5,187 bases of DNA, from NCBI GenBank assembly GCA_011391185.1, contig JAABRB010000267.1, forward strand, positions 1 through 5,187. Direction: 5' to 3'. Each line of letters begins with the position of its first letter. Position 1 is the stretch's first letter. The position numbers and the translations under genes are program-made. This DNA comes from Betaproteobacteria bacterium. GTDB lineage: Bacteria; Pseudomonadota; Gammaproteobacteria; Burkholderiales; SG8-39. This document shows positions 5,086-5,187 of this stretch, piece after piece. The notes under the pieces were generated by a model that was not told where the DNA came from, did no database searches, and worked only from the letters and a program-made list of their open reading frames with translations.

Positions 5086-5187
5086 TCCCCTCCTTTTCAA
5101 GGAGGGGTGCCCGCGTAGCGGGCGGGGTGGTTGGGGCTTCGATCAGCGCTGAGCACCACCCCGTCGCCTTCGGCGCCACCCCTCCTC
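5086..5187. repeat. Palindromic intergenic repeat element, copy 2 (truncated by window end)
   Basis: This repeats 4957-5058 at an offset of 129 bp with 99 of 102 bases identical. The differences are two in the short loop near the left end (positions matching 4965 and 4968) and one at 5125. At 5125 G replaces A, which restores perfect pairing in the GGGGTGGT/ACCACCCC arm (5124-5131 with 5155-5162). The copies are separated by 14 bases (5072-5085, A-rich). The right terminal repeat falls beyond the window. Confidence 0.8.

Noticed and set aside
4943..5179. Minus-strand open frame through the tandem repeats
   Set aside because: It repeats the same peptide only because the 129-bp offset is divisible by three; it is a by-product of the repeat, not a likely protein.
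4957..5187. CRISPR array
   Set aside because: Only two copies of about 100 bp with a 14-base A-rich gap; size and number do not fit repeat-spacer units, and no cas gene is present.

Overview
This is a GC-rich window with four complete genes and one 3' gene fragment, all on the + strand. It has the look of a Pseudomonadota chromosome, perhaps beta- or gammaproteobacterial. That rests on strong GC bias at third positions, an Escherichia coli-type HipA, a YfaY-type CinA-like protein, a textbook sigma-54 promoter and an EAL-domain protein. No rRNA or tRNA is present, so the taxon cannot be fixed.

Layout. (1) Positions 2-58 are the last 18 codons of a gene read as the antitoxin hipB; it ends in Glu-Trp like E. 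coli HipB. (2) 61-1401 is a full-length HipA serine/threonine kinase toxin with all its key residues, so the left edge is a type II hipBA toxin-antitoxin operon. (3) 1402-1614 is intergenic. It holds a 12-bp-period direct repeat of GGGGGTA, a plausible sigma-70 promoter and a small hairpin just before the next ribosome binding site. (4) 1615-2898 is a CinA-like protein. Its N-terminal nucleotide-pyrophosphatase-like domain looks intact, but its C-terminal NMN-deamidase-like domain has lost the Ser, Tyr and Lys needed for activity. (5) 2899-3099 is intergenic, with a near-perfect sigma-54 promoter and upstream inverted repeats. (6) 3100-3867 is a stand-alone EAL-domain protein with a TTG start. 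It lacks several metal-binding residues and is probably not an active c-di-GMP phosphodiesterase. (7) 3962-4942 is a decarboxylase of the amidohydrolase-2 family, very like gamma-resorcylate (2,6-dihydroxybenzoate) decarboxylase, with all metal and catalytic residues in register. (8) 4957-5187 holds two tandem copies of a palindromic element of about 115 bp that can fold into a cloverleaf; the second copy is cut by the window end.

How the genes work together. hipB and hipA form one coupled operon. The CinA-like gene seems to have its own promoter. The EAL-like gene is under sigma-54 control, and the decarboxylase 94 bp downstream has no obvious promoter of its own. The two may be co-transcribed, which would place an aromatic-acid decarboxylase under sigma-54 and enhancer-protein control next to a degenerate c-di-GMP-type sensor. 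This link is inference. The points most worth a second look are the sigma-54/degenerate-EAL/decarboxylase unit and the tandem cloverleaf repeats.
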